Positions 18,710-26,083 of a DNA stretch of 64,000 nucleotides are shown one piece after another (position 1 is the stretch's first letter; each line of letters starts with the position of its first letter). The DNA comes from Nitrosomonas sp. (GTDB taxonomy: Bacteria; Pseudomonadota; Gammaproteobacteria; Burkholderiales; Nitrosomonadaceae), in the NCBI GenBank assembly GCA_016710135.1, contig JADJLM010000001.1, forward strand, positions 992,001-1,056,000, given 5' to 3'. The position numbers and the translations under genes are program-made. Under the pieces are notes generated by a model. The model searched no databases. It had not been told where the DNA came from and was given only the letters and a program-made list of their open reading frames with translations.

Positions 18710-20089
18710 TTAGCATTCGGTGACACTGACGGCCAAACCACCGAGTGATGTTTCTTTATATTTGTGCGACATTTCTAAACCTGTCTGTTTCATTGCAGCA
18801 ATACAGCTATCTAGCGGCATAAAATGCTCTCCGGTTCCTCGTCTTGCTAGCGCTGCGGCTGTATGCGCTTTAATGGCACCAAACCCATTACGTTCGATGC
18901 AAGGAACTTGAACTAAACCACCGACAGGATCGCAAGTCATACCTAGATGGTGTTCAAGCGCAATCTCTGCTGCATTTTCAATTTGTTGCGTAGTTCCACC
19001 CTGAGCTGCACACAATCCAGCGGCTGCCATTGCGGCTGCAGAACCAACTTCCCCTTGACAACCGACTTCAGCACCTGAAATTGAGCTGCGATGTTTAATA
19101 ATGCCTCCAATTGCTGCAGCAGTTAATAGAAAAATTCTAACATTCTCTATGCTTCCATTTTCATGGTGTGTCATGTAATAGAGTACGGCAGGAATGACAC
19201 CAGCTGCTCCATTAGTTGGTGCAGTTACAACCAGATGACCAGCAGCATTTTCTTCATTAACCGCCATAGCATAAGCGCATAACCAATCATTCAATGTTGC
19301 TTTAGCTGGGTCTTGCTTTAACTGGTTATACAGTTTCTTAGCGCGTCGCTCAACTTTAAGTCCGCCAGGCAGTCGACCTTCCGCTTGAAGTCCATTTTCA
19401 ACACATTGCTGCATCGCAGACCAAATTTTATCTAATCCTTGATTTAGTTCATCAGCAGATATTTTTTGTAACTCATTGATTTTTTTCATTTCAGCAATAG
19501 AAAACATACTTTCACGAGACATTCTCAGCATACTTCTTGCTGAATCGAATGGATAGGGGAACGATGCCGCAGTTTCCATTTTAAGTGGTGCGTTGAGTTG
19601 ATCAATTTCTGCTAAAGTATTGATAAATCCTCCCCCAATTGAGAAATATGTTTCGGTAAGCCAAATTTTCTTATTTTCATCAGTTACAGTAAAAATCATT
19701 CCATTGGGATGCTGAGGAAGCGGCTCACCCTTATCAAAGATAATATCCTCATCGGATTTAAATTTAACTTTAACCCCATTCTTAAGTACGAGCGTATCTT
19801 CCAATTCAAGTCGCGTTACTAATGCATTAACATCTTCTTTAGCAAGCTCTTCAGGTAAATAATTATGAAGGCCCAGTGTAACCGCACGATCAGTCGCATG
19901 ACCTTTGCCGGTATAAGCTAGTGATCCTTTCAAAATACAGCGAACACTATAAACTGATCGGCGAGAAAATGAGGGGCTTATTTCATAAATACGCGATAGG
20001 AAATCATGAGCAGCCCGCATCGGTCCCATGGTATGAGAGCTAGAAGGGCCAATTCCAACTTTAAAGAGATCCAAAACACTAATAAACAC
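18710..20089 (-). CDS. sdaA: L-serine ammonia-lyase (iron-sulfur type)
   Basis: The protein is 459 residues, the full length of the single-chain enzyme. The N-terminal beta domain has FKVGIGPSSSHTMGPMRAA; the catalytic alpha domain has APTNGAAGVIPAVLYYM, SGAEVGCQGEVGSAAAMAAAGLCAAQGG and MTCDPVGGLVQVPCIERNGFGA. The cysteines in GCQGE, TCDP and PCIER are the expected ligands of the oxygen-sensitive 4Fe-4S cluster. The reaction is L-serine to pyruvate plus ammonia. It is the host gene directly left of the prophage: its start codon lies about 145 bp from the left att core, and in the lysogen it lies downstream of the phage regulator gene in the same direction, so readthrough is possible. Confidence 0.95.
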   Translation of the reverse strand: MFISVLDLFKVGIGPSSSHTMGPMRAAHDFLSRIYEISPSFSRRSVYSVRCILKGSLAYTGKGHATDRAVTLGLHNYLPEELAKEDVNALVTRLELEDTLVLKNGVKVKFKSDEDIIFDKGEPLPQHPNGMIFTVTDENKKIWLTETYFSIGGGFINTLAEIDQLNAPLKMETAASFPYPFDSARSMLRMSRESMFSIAEMKKINELQKISADELNQGLDKIWSAMQQCVENGLQAEGRLPGGLKVERRAKKLYNQLKQDPAKATLNDWLCAYAMAVNEENAAGHLVVTAPTNGAAGVIPAVLYYMTHHENGSIENVRIFLLTAAAIGGIIKHRSSISGAEVGCQGEVGSAAAMAAAGLCAAQGGTTQQIENAAEIALEHHLGMTCDPVGGLVQVPCIERNGFGAIKAHTAAALARRGTGEHFMPLDSCIAAMKQTGLEMSHKYKETSLGGLAVSVTEC

Positions 20090-20233
20090 GAATACAGCCT
20101 TATCCTAATAAATAATGAAAATGGACGATTAATATATGGGAAGCTATATTAATATAAAAAGAACTAGTAATGTCTGATAAAGAGAAGGCGCGTTATCTAT
20201 TTTCAGAGTTATTTATTTTAGAGAATTAATTAG

Positions 20234-20608
20234 TTAATTTAACATAATATACATCCTACTGGGTTCTGTATTCCCCATGCTGTGGGCTTCTGCGGGTGAG
20301 GGTGTCAATATTGTAGTTGTCGCGATTATTAACCCCATTGCTGTGGCTTTTTCTAGCCCTTTAATGCAACCCTTGAATATCCTTTTCCTTTTCTCGTTTT
20401 TCTCAGTAACCAGATTACTTGCAGCGATCACCGCTAATCTGTCAACCTCTAAAAAATCAGCTAGTTCAATACATACTGCATCAGGTAAACCTTTTTTTCC
20501 GGCTTTTACTTGTCTTATGCTACTGTCAAATTGACCGAGCATTTTAGCTAGAGCAATCTGACTTCCTGCTTTTTTCTCGGCTATTTCTATTAGTTCTCGC
20601 ATTTCCAT
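20234..20608 (-). CDS. Phage HTH regulator with C-terminal hydrophobic segment
   Basis: A 124-residue protein. Residues 1-65 form a Cro/YdaS-like helix-turn-helix (SQIALAKMLGQFDSSIRQVKAG, then PDAVCIELADFLEV), similar to regulators found in filamentous phages (DUF3693-like). Residues about 89-112 are hydrophobic (ATAMGLIIATTTILTPSPAEA) and may be a membrane anchor, which would be unusual for a repressor. The last codons (MYIMLN, then TAA at 20236-20234) lie in the att core, and the stop codon itself is host DNA. In the circular phage the frame continues into 17 basic codons ending at 26595. It is divergent from the ssDNA-binding-protein gene and its target is probably the 18-bp operator repeats in between. 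Confidence 0.78.
   Translation of the reverse strand: MEMRELIEIAEKKAGSQIALAKMLGQFDSSIRQVKAGKKGLPDAVCIELADFLEVDRLAVIAASNLVTEKNEKRKRIFKGCIKGLEKATAMGLIIATTTILTPSPAEAHSMGNTEPSRMYIMLN
20237..20254. repeat. Left attachment core (attL-type half dif)
   Basis: The 18-bp sequence is identical to the right copy at 26649-26666. It contains the XerD arm ATTTAACATAA and the 6-bp centre TATACA of dif, but the XerC-side arm is replaced by phage sequence (TCCTACTGGGT). This is the hybrid junction expected after Xer-mediated integration. Confidence 0.88.
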
Positions 20609-20633
20609 TTTTTCCTATCTCCTAAAGTTTTTA

Positions 20634-20714
20634 TTGACAGAGTCGTTTTATTCTGTATTATCAGAGTCAATTTATTCTGATAATCAATATTTATCGTAAC
20701 ACAGAATAAATTTA
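20634..20714 (+). promoter_or_regulatory. Phage promoter overlapped by three operator-like repeats
   Basis: TTGACA (20634-20639), a 16-bp spacer and TATTAT (20656-20661) form a strong sigma70-type promoter directed at the ssDNA-binding-protein gene. The spacer is the 18-bp near-palindrome CAGAGTCGTTTTATTCTG (20638-20655). A second copy CAGAGTCAATTTATTCTG follows at 20662-20679, and a partial inverted copy CAGAATAAATTTA lies at 20702-20714. The same repeat pair occurs at 22223-22261. Binding by the divergent HTH regulator is the simplest reading. Confidence 0.72.
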
Positions 20715-20717
20715 TAC

Positions 20718-20770
20718 GGTAGCAACCCGAAGCAAGCGAGGAGCGAAGCGACCGAGCGAGCGAAGGGGAG
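20718..20770. other. GC-rich purine tract in the phage early leader
   Basis: About 50 bp rich in GAGCGAAGCG-type units (AGCAAGCGAGGAGCGAAGCG, then ACCGAGCGAGCGAAGGGGAG) between the operator region and the ribosome-binding site of the next gene. The base composition is very unlike its AT-rich surroundings. A related segment (GGAGCGTAGCGAAACG) lies near 25980. The role is unknown; part of an origin or a packaging signal is possible. Confidence 0.45.
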
Positions 20771-20799
20771 CAATTAAACAACTAAAGGAGAAAACGACA

Positions 20800-21084
20800 A
20801 TGAAAGCTCAGATTTTAGGCGTAAAACATATCAGCGGAATTTCTAAAGAGAAAGGAACACCTTTTGAGATATGTAATGCACTCATAGCACTACCAATTGA
20901 AAACGTTTCAAATGCTAATGTAAAAATCACTGGGTACGGGTTTGATGTTTCAGAAATGGGTGTTTTACCTGAAGCATTACCTCAATTTGCTGGATTGAAA
21001 TTCCCTTGCTCTGTTGAACTTGTTCTTGACCTTGCTAATTATCGCGGGAAAGTCGATACGGTCATTTCAGGTATTCGGGTCTAA
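20800..21084 (+). CDS. Phage single-stranded-DNA-binding protein (gene V type)
   Basis: A 94-residue protein, mostly beta-strand in character (MKAQILGVKHISGISKEKG, then FPCSVELVLDLANYRGKVDT), in the position where filamentous phages encode the ssDNA-binding protein that coats new single strands before export. A good ribosome-binding site AAGGAG (20785-20790) lies 9 bases before the ATG. It is the first gene of the rightward replication transcript behind the operator-covered promoter, with rep starting 77 bp later. The assignment rests on size, position and general resemblance; no single diagnostic motif is present. Confidence 0.7.
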   Translation: MKAQILGVKHISGISKEKGTPFEICNALIALPIENVSNANVKITGYGFDVSEMGVLPEALPQFAGLKFPCSVELVLDLANYRGKVDTVISGIRV

Positions 21085-21160
21085 TGGCTAGTAACACTAT
21101 GCCATTCATTCCCAGTTTGGGAATTTTTAAGTAAAAGCCATCCCTTCCAGGAAAGGAAAA

Positions 21161-22195
21161 ATGAGCAATGAGAAACAACCTTCGATCTTCATCGATTGGC
21201 TTACCATTAGTCAAATACATGCAGGCGAAAGCCTCCCCATTATCGCGGGTGGGGCGGTCGTATTCTATGACGGATTCGGAATACCACGCTTTGAAAAAGC
21301 TAGCCCCTCGCGTATTGGCGGATCATATGATACAAGTCTCCAAATCAAATGTGACAGTAGTCATGTGTCTCTGTCCGGCAATATCGGGAGATTTTCACGC
21401 CCAGACAATCTTTTCAATTTGGGATGGGGGCAAACTCTGCAAAAAGCTAATAGAATCATCCTGGCAAAAGAACTTCCTGTTTTTACAACAAGCGGGTTTT
21501 CGCCTGATCTCAAAGAACGGAAAGGAGCTAAAGTATCACGTCTGGACATCACCGCTAATTTTGCCACAGGTTCAGAATCTCAAGCCCGAGCACTTATCCG
21601 ATGGCTTTCTGAAAAGTCAGTATCCAGAATGAAAAAGGGAAGGGCCGGTGATGAGTCTGTTTGGTGGTCAAATACCCGTCATATGTTAAAAGCTTATATC
21701 AAACATATAGAAATGGAGAAACACGGCATGAGTAAAGACGATCCTGTTTATCAATATTGTCGAGATAATGGAGTAGTCCGCGTCGAAGTAGAACTTAAGC
21801 GTAGGCTATTACAAGCAGAAGGCCTCGATAGAATCGAAAATATTACCCAAGGCAAACTTGAGGATATATACGAACAAGAAACCGAGATTTTCCGCCGTGT
21901 AGATCGTTCCGATGAGCCTGACATCCTTGATTCATTGCCTGCTCGTTATCGCATGACTGCGGCTGCATGGCTTGCTGGTGAAGATGTTAGATCATTTATG
22001 ACTAATGGAACTCTATACCGCCATGCAAGGGTTTTAAGAGATTACGGTATTGACATAATGGAACCGCGAAACCTGGTTAAATTCCCTGTAAAGATCAATG
22101 TAATAAACCTGCAACCTTTATCACCGCCTGATTGGTATCAATTTCAAGACTGTTTTAACACTGTCGAACCCCTCAAATTAGTTGTAAATAAATGA
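21161..22195 (+). CDS. Phage/plasmid replication initiator, gene II/X family
   Basis: A 344-residue protein. IFIDWLTISQ near the N-terminus and KVSRLDITANFATG at about residues 124-137 are typical of the gene II/X (Rep_trans-like) replication proteins of filamentous phages. GVVRVEVELKRRLLQAEGL at about 202-220 is the usual third block. The protein nicks the plus-strand origin and starts rolling-circle replication. The ATG follows AGGAAAGGAAAA, a good ribosome-binding region. It sits between the ssDNA-binding gene and a second operator/promoter pair, as expected for the replication module. The catalytic tyrosine cannot be assigned with confidence by eye. Confidence 0.87.
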   Translation: MSNEKQPSIFIDWLTISQIHAGESLPIIAGGAVVFYDGFGIPRFEKASPSRIGGSYDTSLQIKCDSSHVSLSGNIGRFSRPDNLFNLGWGQTLQKANRIILAKELPVFTTSGFSPDLKERKGAKVSRLDITANFATGSESQARALIRWLSEKSVSRMKKGRAGDESVWWSNTRHMLKAYIKHIEMEKHGMSKDDPVYQYCRDNGVVRVEVELKRRLLQAEGLDRIENITQGKLEDIYEQETEIFRRVDRSDEPDILDSLPARYRMTAAAWLAGEDVRSFMTNGTLYRHARVLRDYGIDIMEPRNLVKFPVKINVINLQPLSPPDWYQFQDCFNTVEPLKLVVNK

Positions 22196-22219
22196 TTTAA
22201 AAAAAGATTAAAGTTTCAG

Positions 22220-22268
22220 TTAACAGAGTCGTTTTATTCTTTACAGAGTCAATTTATTCTGTTAATCT
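22220..22268 (+). promoter_or_regulatory. Second phage promoter with paired operator repeats
   Basis: The repeats ACAGAGTCGTTTTATTCT (22223-22240) and ACAGAGTCAATTTATTCTG (22243-22261) are nearly identical to those at 20637-20679. The second unit lies between TTTACA (22240-22245) and TAATCT (22263-22268), spaced 17 bp, a plausible sigma70 promoter. The small-protein and coat genes follow. Shared operators would let one regulator control replication and structural modules together. Confidence 0.68.
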
Positions 22269-22279
22269 TGGAGGAAATT

Positions 22280-22390
22280 ATGAAAGCAGAACTAGTTTTT
22301 TTATCGATTCAATCAGTGGTCTTTTTAGCAATGTTAAGCATATTAGATAACGTATTTCCTTACTCATCGAATATTTGGAGTTTTTTATGA
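22280..22390 (+). CDS. Small phage membrane protein (36 aa)
   Basis: ATG at 22280 directly after a strong ribosome-binding site (GGAGGA, 22269-22274). The product is KAELVFLSIQSVVFLAMLSI after the Met, then a polar tail with PYSSN, so one membrane-spanning helix. The stop overlaps the next start (ATGA). Size, position before the major coat gene and single helix recall the tiny tip proteins pVII/pIX of filamentous phages, but nothing proves this. Confidence 0.62.
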   Translation: MKAELVFLSIQSVVFLAMLSILDNVFPYSSNIWSFL

Positions 22391-22629
22391 TTGAAGATAT
22401 TAAACAAGGTGACAATTTAAATCGTGATGATCTTATTGAGCTTATTGATAACCACTTACCGCCACCACTTGTTTCATATATTCGAGTTGAGGGTTATTAC
22501 GGTGATTTGATTAGCATATTACAAGATGTTTATCAAAGTGGTCGAAAAAATCCTGACATTATTTCATCTACTCAAACAATCAATAAATTTATCCAATCCC
22601 TCAATGACATCTTAGCGAAACAATTATGA
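22387..22629 (+). CDS. Small phage protein of unknown function (80 aa)
   Basis: The start is the ATG at 22387, overlapping the stop of the preceding gene; the upstream TTG at 22375 is unlikely. The protein is acidic and soluble-looking (MIEDIKQGDNLNRDDLIELI, later DLISILQDVYQSGRKNP), with no membrane segment. It is coupled to both neighbours by 4-bp ATGA overlaps. I do not recognise the family. The region RDDLIELIDNHLP could be an amphipathic helix pair. Its place between two small membrane proteins suggests an assembly or regulatory role. Confidence 0.58.
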   Translation: MIEDIKQGDNLNRDDLIELIDNHLPPPLVSYIRVEGYYGDLISILQDVYQSGRKNPDIISSTQTINKFIQSLNDILAKQL

Positions 22630-22721
22630 AACCATATTTATTCTTCATTTCTACTTTTACCGCATTTTGGCTTTTTACTCTTTATTACTTCCTCAGCATG
22701 GCAACACCTCTTCTTAAATAG
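22626..22721 (+). CDS. Small phage membrane protein (31 aa)
   Basis: ATG at 22626 in an ATGA overlap with the preceding stop. The product MKPYLFFISTFTAFWLFTLY continues to YFLSMATPLLK; nearly the whole protein is one hydrophobic helix. It is followed by a stem-loop and then the major coat gene. Probably a minor coat or tip protein; the assignment is by position and composition only. Confidence 0.57.
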   Translation: MKPYLFFISTFTAFWLFTLYYFLSMATPLLK

Positions 22722-22729
22722 TGCCTAGC

Positions 22730-22752
22730 CTCAAGCCTTTATGGGCTTGGGG
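22730..22752 (+). terminator. Stem-loop between replication and coat modules
   Basis: CTCAAGCC-TTTAT-GGGCTTGGGG forms a stem of about 8 pairs with G-T pairing. The T run comes only some 15 bases later (22769-22775), so this is at best a weak or partial terminator separating early small genes from the coat gene. Confidence 0.35.
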
Positions 22753-22800
22753 GTATGTTCTAGACCATGCCTTTTTTTAACTTTTATTGGAGTTTTTATA

Positions 22801-23043
22801 ATGATTAAATTTTTCAAATCAGCTTATCAATCAGCAAAAAATCTTTATGAATCAGGTAAAGAAAAAGTGTTAGCTTTCTTCGGCTTAACTACTGTTTCTT
22901 CAGTTTCTTATGCTGCTGTGCCTGCAAGCGTTACAACTGGTATTTCTGATGCAACCGCCGACGTAACTACAATCGGGGCCGCTATTTTAGGCGTTGTTAT
23001 TGTTATTGTTGCCTTTAACTGGCTCCGTCGCGTTATTCACTAA
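22801..23043 (+). CDS. Major coat protein precursor (gene VIII type)
   Basis: An 80-residue precursor from the ATG at 22801, preceded by TTGGAG. Its N-terminal part has many lysines (MIKFFKSAYQSAKNLYESGK), then a hydrophobic stretch FFGLTTVSSVSYA with a good signal-peptidase site after Ala39 (SYA before AVPA). The mature part of about 41 residues is an acidic surface segment (SDATADVTT), one membrane helix (IGAAILGVVIVIVAFNW) and a basic C-terminus (LRRVIH) that would contact DNA. This is exactly the three-part design of inovirus major coat proteins. It would line the virion in thousands of copies. Confidence 0.93.
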   Translation: MIKFFKSAYQSAKNLYESGKEKVLAFFGLTTVSSVSYAAVPASVTTGISDATADVTTIGAAILGVVIVIVAFNWLRRVIH

Positions 23044-23055
23044 TGTGAAAAGCCC

Positions 23056-23124
23056 ATGATTGAATTTCTATTTTTTACGGTTCCTGATCGCTCTGCAAAA
23101 AAAGGTAAATCATGGGCTATTTAG
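23056..23124 (+). CDS. Possible tiny phage ORF (22 aa), overlapping the next gene
   Basis: ATG at 23056, 12 bp after the coat-gene stop, encodes MIEFLFFTVPDRSAKKGKSW and two more residues, then stops inside the next gene. It has no strong ribosome-binding site. It may be a leader that couples translation, or chance. Confidence 0.22.
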   Translation: MIEFLFFTVPDRSAKKGKSWAI

Positions 23125-23417
23125 TACAAGGTAAATGTGTTGATACATTACAAAAGGCTGATCATCTTTTTGCTTCCTATTGTGGAGTGCAAGCTGATGG
23201 TTCTTTTATTTATTACTGTTATGCAAATAATCTCGGCGGCATTAACTTCATTCGTGAAACATTCAGCACTGGGGCAATAGTTACTCAAACTTCGGTTGTT
23301 ACTTATCCACCTTGTGATATCGAAGTAAATAGTACTTCTGAGCTTGCCTGGTTAGTTGCTGGTGTTTGGGTTGTTGCTTGGGGATTCAGAAAAATGATTG
23401 AGGTAATGAGGCGATGA
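23112..23417 (+). CDS. Phage coat-module protein with C-terminal membrane anchor (101 aa)
   Basis: The N-terminal 70 residues are polar and contain five cysteines (GKCVDTL, SYCGVQ, YYCYAN, PPCDIE among the contexts), followed by one membrane helix (LAWLVAGVWVVAWGF) and a basic tail (RKMIEVMRR). There is no clear signal peptide. It lies between the major coat and adsorption genes and its stop overlaps the next ATG (ATGA). Similar small anchored proteins occur at this place in Neisseria- and Ralstonia-type filamentous phages, probably as minor virion proteins. The function is inferred from position. Confidence 0.6.
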   Translation: MGYLVQGKCVDTLQKADHLFASYCGVQADGSFIYYCYANNLGGINFIRETFSTGAIVTQTSVVTYPPCDIEVNSTSELAWLVAGVWVVAWGFRKMIEVMRR

Positions 23418-24685
23418 TTATTGATATTAATGAGCTGGCTATATTTATGGCCATATTGGGGGCTGTATGGCTATTGTTGAATAATAATACTAATGTTAAT
23501 AGCACTAAACCTTTTCGCCACTGGAAGTCATTAATAACAGTGGCGTTTTTGTTAATAATGGTGCTATTTGGTACAAGGCCCAAGTAGGTGAGAACTGGCA
23601 AAAGCTTACAGGTTCAAACGTAAAGTTATTATTAGAGCCAACATTTAATACCTCTAAAGGTCAATTTCCTGTAAAGGTAGAAAAAAATTTACCTGTTCTT
23701 CTTTCTAATAATGCAGTTGGTAAAGCGGCAACTGGTTTACTAAAATCATTACCAGCTATAGGGACAGCTATTACATTAGTTGAATTAGCTTGTGATTTAG
23801 CACAAATTTGTTGGAATAATGATACTGGCGGTTTTCAATATACACCTGCCGGTACTTATCCTAATCAATATGGTAGTTGTGAGGAAGCTATAGGCTGGCC
23901 ATCTGGAACAAATACTGATTGTAATAATGTACGAAATAACAATCCAGGCACAATTTATTGGTTTCGATCTCCTGATTATGACTCTACTTTTATGAGTCAA
24001 AATTGTGTTCTTGCAGGTACCGTTGGATGGACTTATGCTGCCGCTGGCTGGAAAAATTGTTCTAACCCTCCTTCAGGTGATCCAAGAACGCCATCCGAAA
24101 CAGATTGGACAAATGCAGAACCTAAATTGAATGTTGACGGTGCAATTGCTCCAATAATTATTGTGGTGGGTCTGTCAAGATCGATGTTCCTACTTTTCAA
24201 CCTATTCAACAACCGATTGCGACAACCACTACAACTTTAAAGGATTCTGCGGGAAATGTCACCGAACTGAAACAACTACAACTACCCTTAACATCACAAA
24301 CGCATCCACTAGTACCGTTGTGAATAACTACAACGTCACAGAAACAACAGTTACCACCACATATAACAACTCCAATCAAGTCACTGGTTCAACATCAACG
24401 AACAGCGACGCACCACCGAAAACCCCTGACACTAAACCGCCTATTATTGAGTTCGATCAGGTTCCAGATAGCAACTTACAGACGGCTGAAGTACCTGGAA
24501 CATTCACTACTAATTCCTGGGGCGGGGGAACTTGCCCACCAGACACAACAATTAATTACAAGTACGGAACACTTACTTATGATATGCAACCGGCTTGCGA
24601 CTTTGCATCGGGAATACAACCTGTAACCCTTGTATTGGCTGCTGTTATTGCTGCTTATTTAATTTCCGGAGTGAGGATTGATTAA
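23414..24685 (+). CDS. Adsorption (pIII/TspB-like) protein, three frameshifts
   Basis: The reading is broken. The ATG at 23414 starts a hydrophobic segment (LAIFMAILGAVWLLL), then the frame shifts at the T run 23512-23515. The main part has SGVFVNNGAIWYKAQVGENW, GQFPVKVEKNLPV and AGTYPNQYGSCEEAIGWPSG. It shifts again near 24166-24172 and near 24265, then runs through a Thr-rich linker (TETTTTTLNITNASTSTVV), a Pro-rich stretch, a cysteine-containing domain (WGGGTCPPDTTINYKYG) and a final membrane helix (PVTLVLAAVIAAYLISG). This layout is that of filamentous-phage attachment proteins and neisserial TspB-like proteins. The first frame may instead be a separate 57-residue gene; then the true start of the adsorption protein is unclear. 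Confidence 0.68.
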
Positions 24686-24972
24686 TGAACATATTAATAC
24701 CATTAGTAGCATTTCTTGCTGCTGCTGTTTCACCTTTAGCTAAAAAGGTACTTACTAGTCTTGGATTAGGCATACTCAGTTTTACTGCTGTTACTACTGC
24801 ATTAAATGCAGCTATTGGGATGGCTCAATCCTATTTCACTGGTTTACCTTCTATGATCTTTGGACTAGCTGGTTTAGCCGGTATCGGAAACGGTCTTGGA
24901 ATTATTGCTGGTGCTATGGTTGCAAGGGTAACTTTTAATACTCTTAAACGTATTGGAGTATTGCCAACATGA
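24685..24972 (+). CDS. DUF2523-type phage membrane protein (pVI-like)
   Basis: A 95-residue protein made almost entirely of hydrophobic helices (MNILIPLVAFLAAAVSPLAK, GLGILSFTAVTTALNAAIGM, SMIFGLAGLAGIGNGLGIIA) with a basic end (TLKRIGVLPT). This matches the DUF2523 family, usually found between the adsorption gene and zot in inoviruses and thought to be the minor coat protein equivalent to pVI. Its ATG shares one base with the preceding stop codon, and its stop overlaps the start of zot. Confidence 0.8.
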   Translation: MNILIPLVAFLAAAVSPLAKKVLTSLGLGILSFTAVTTALNAAIGMAQSYFTGLPSMIFGLAGLAGIGNGLGIIAGAMVARVTFNTLKRIGVLPT

Positions 24973-26000
24973 GCATTACATTAATAACAGCCGTTCCAGG
25001 TGGCGGAAAAACAATATATGCGGTCTGGCATGAAATAAGAGAAGCATGTAAGCAGGAAAGGGTAGTCTATACCGCAGCAATTCCTGAACTTAAGTTTCCA
25101 ACTGTTCGAGTTGGTTATAAAGATATTCATAAGTGGCATGAAACAGAATATAAAAATCAGCTTGAAGTTAATATTCCCGATGAGGAAAGAGAACGATCAT
25201 TAGTTAACTTTCAGGAAGGATCAATGATTGTAATTGATGAGGTTCAGTACTGCTGGCCTGCATCTGGTACAAAAGTTACCCCTGACATTGAATACTTAAC
25301 GCTGCATAGAAAACACGGGATCAGTTTCGTACTTATTACACAAGCACCTCATTTGATCCATAAAAACGTTCTAGCTGTTGTAGATCGTCATATACATATT
25401 AGGTCGGCTTGGTTTGGTCGTCATACTTTCGAATGGCCTGAATATTGTTCTACACCCAGGGCAATGAGTAGTAGGTTAAATGCTACTAAGCGACCTTATA
25501 AACTACCTAAAGAAGCATTTGGAACTTATCGAAGTGCAACATTACACGTTAAACCTCAAAAGGCTTTACCTGTTGGGGTTTATTTCATCCCTTTATTGTT
25601 TCTGATCATGCCTTTTTTGGTATATAAAGCTTATAGCTCAGTCATGGATAAAGTAGAAAAACCTATCGAACAAGTTGAAAGTCAATCTTCTCCATTGACT
25701 GAAAGTGCCTTTCAGTTGACTGACACCCCTTTAATTAATCAGCAAATTGAAGAAATTAAGCCAGTTACTCTGACAATTGTTTCAAATCAGGTCGATTGGG
25801 AAAAAGTTTATTCATGCGTTGCTACTGAAACGAAATGTATTTGTTATGGTTCAAGTGTAGAAAGGTTATCCATACCCGATGAAACTTGCCGTTCTGCCGT
25901 TGCTAATGGTTGGCCGAGCACTCGGCCAACCTATGACCCAAACCCGCCTAGCAGATCATCCAACAGGGTGCCCTCCGAAGTGGAGCGTAGCGAAACGTAG
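24969..26000 (+). CDS. zot: Zot/pI-type assembly ATPase
   Basis: A 343-residue protein with Walker A VPGGGKT at residues about 9-15 and Walker B SMIVIDEVQ at about 86-94, the standard N-terminal domain of zonular-occludens-toxin-like proteins. One membrane helix lies at about 201-220 (GVYFIPLLFLIMPFLVYKAY). The C-terminal part is periplasmic and holds CVATETKCICYG and DETC, with paired cysteines. Zot/pI drives export and assembly of the phage filament through the cell envelope. The last 30 or so codons run into a GC-rich stem-loop region that may also be a phage DNA signal. Confidence 0.92.
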   Translation: MSITLITAVPGGGKTIYAVWHEIREACKQERVVYTAAIPELKFPTVRVGYKDIHKWHETEYKNQLEVNIPDEERERSLVNFQEGSMIVIDEVQYCWPASGTKVTPDIEYLTLHRKHGISFVLITQAPHLIHKNVLAVVDRHIHIRSAWFGRHTFEWPEYCSTPRAMSSRLNATKRPYKLPKEAFGTYRSATLHVKPQKALPVGVYFIPLLFLIMPFLVYKAYSSVMDKVEKPIEQVESQSSPLTESAFQLTDTPLINQQIEEIKPVTLTIVSNQVDWEKVYSCVATETKCICYGSSVERLSIPDETCRSAVANGWPSTRPTYDPNPPSRSSNRVPSEVERSET

Positions 26001-26052
26001 GGAGGGGGTGGTTGGTGATCGTCGCGGGTTAAACCGCGAAGCGGATTAGATG
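25968..26052. other. GC-rich stem-loop region of the phage (possible origin or packaging signal)
   Basis: It contains CCCTCC (25972-25977) pairing with GGAGGG over an inner CTCCGAAGTGGAG hairpin, and a separate CGCGG-GTTAAA-CCGCG hairpin around 26023-26038. Composition is far from the AT-rich surroundings, and inoviruses carry structured intergenic sequences for replication and packaging. Overlap with the end of zot and the gap to 26084 fit. The function is inferred. Confidence 0.42.
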
Positions 26053-26083
26053 CACTATCACAAAGTATCTACCCTTTACATGA

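Noticed and set aside
20277..20534. Plus-strand hydrophobic frame of 85 codons in the phage
   Set aside because: It is exactly antisense to the regulator gene and its composition is what the complement of an Ala/Thr/Lys-rich gene gives; treated as a shadow even though it would join the right-end frame in the circular phage.
20590..20781. Minus-strand frame of 63 codons over the phage operators
   Set aside because: It covers the promoter, operator repeats and GC-rich leader; composition shows no sign of a protein.
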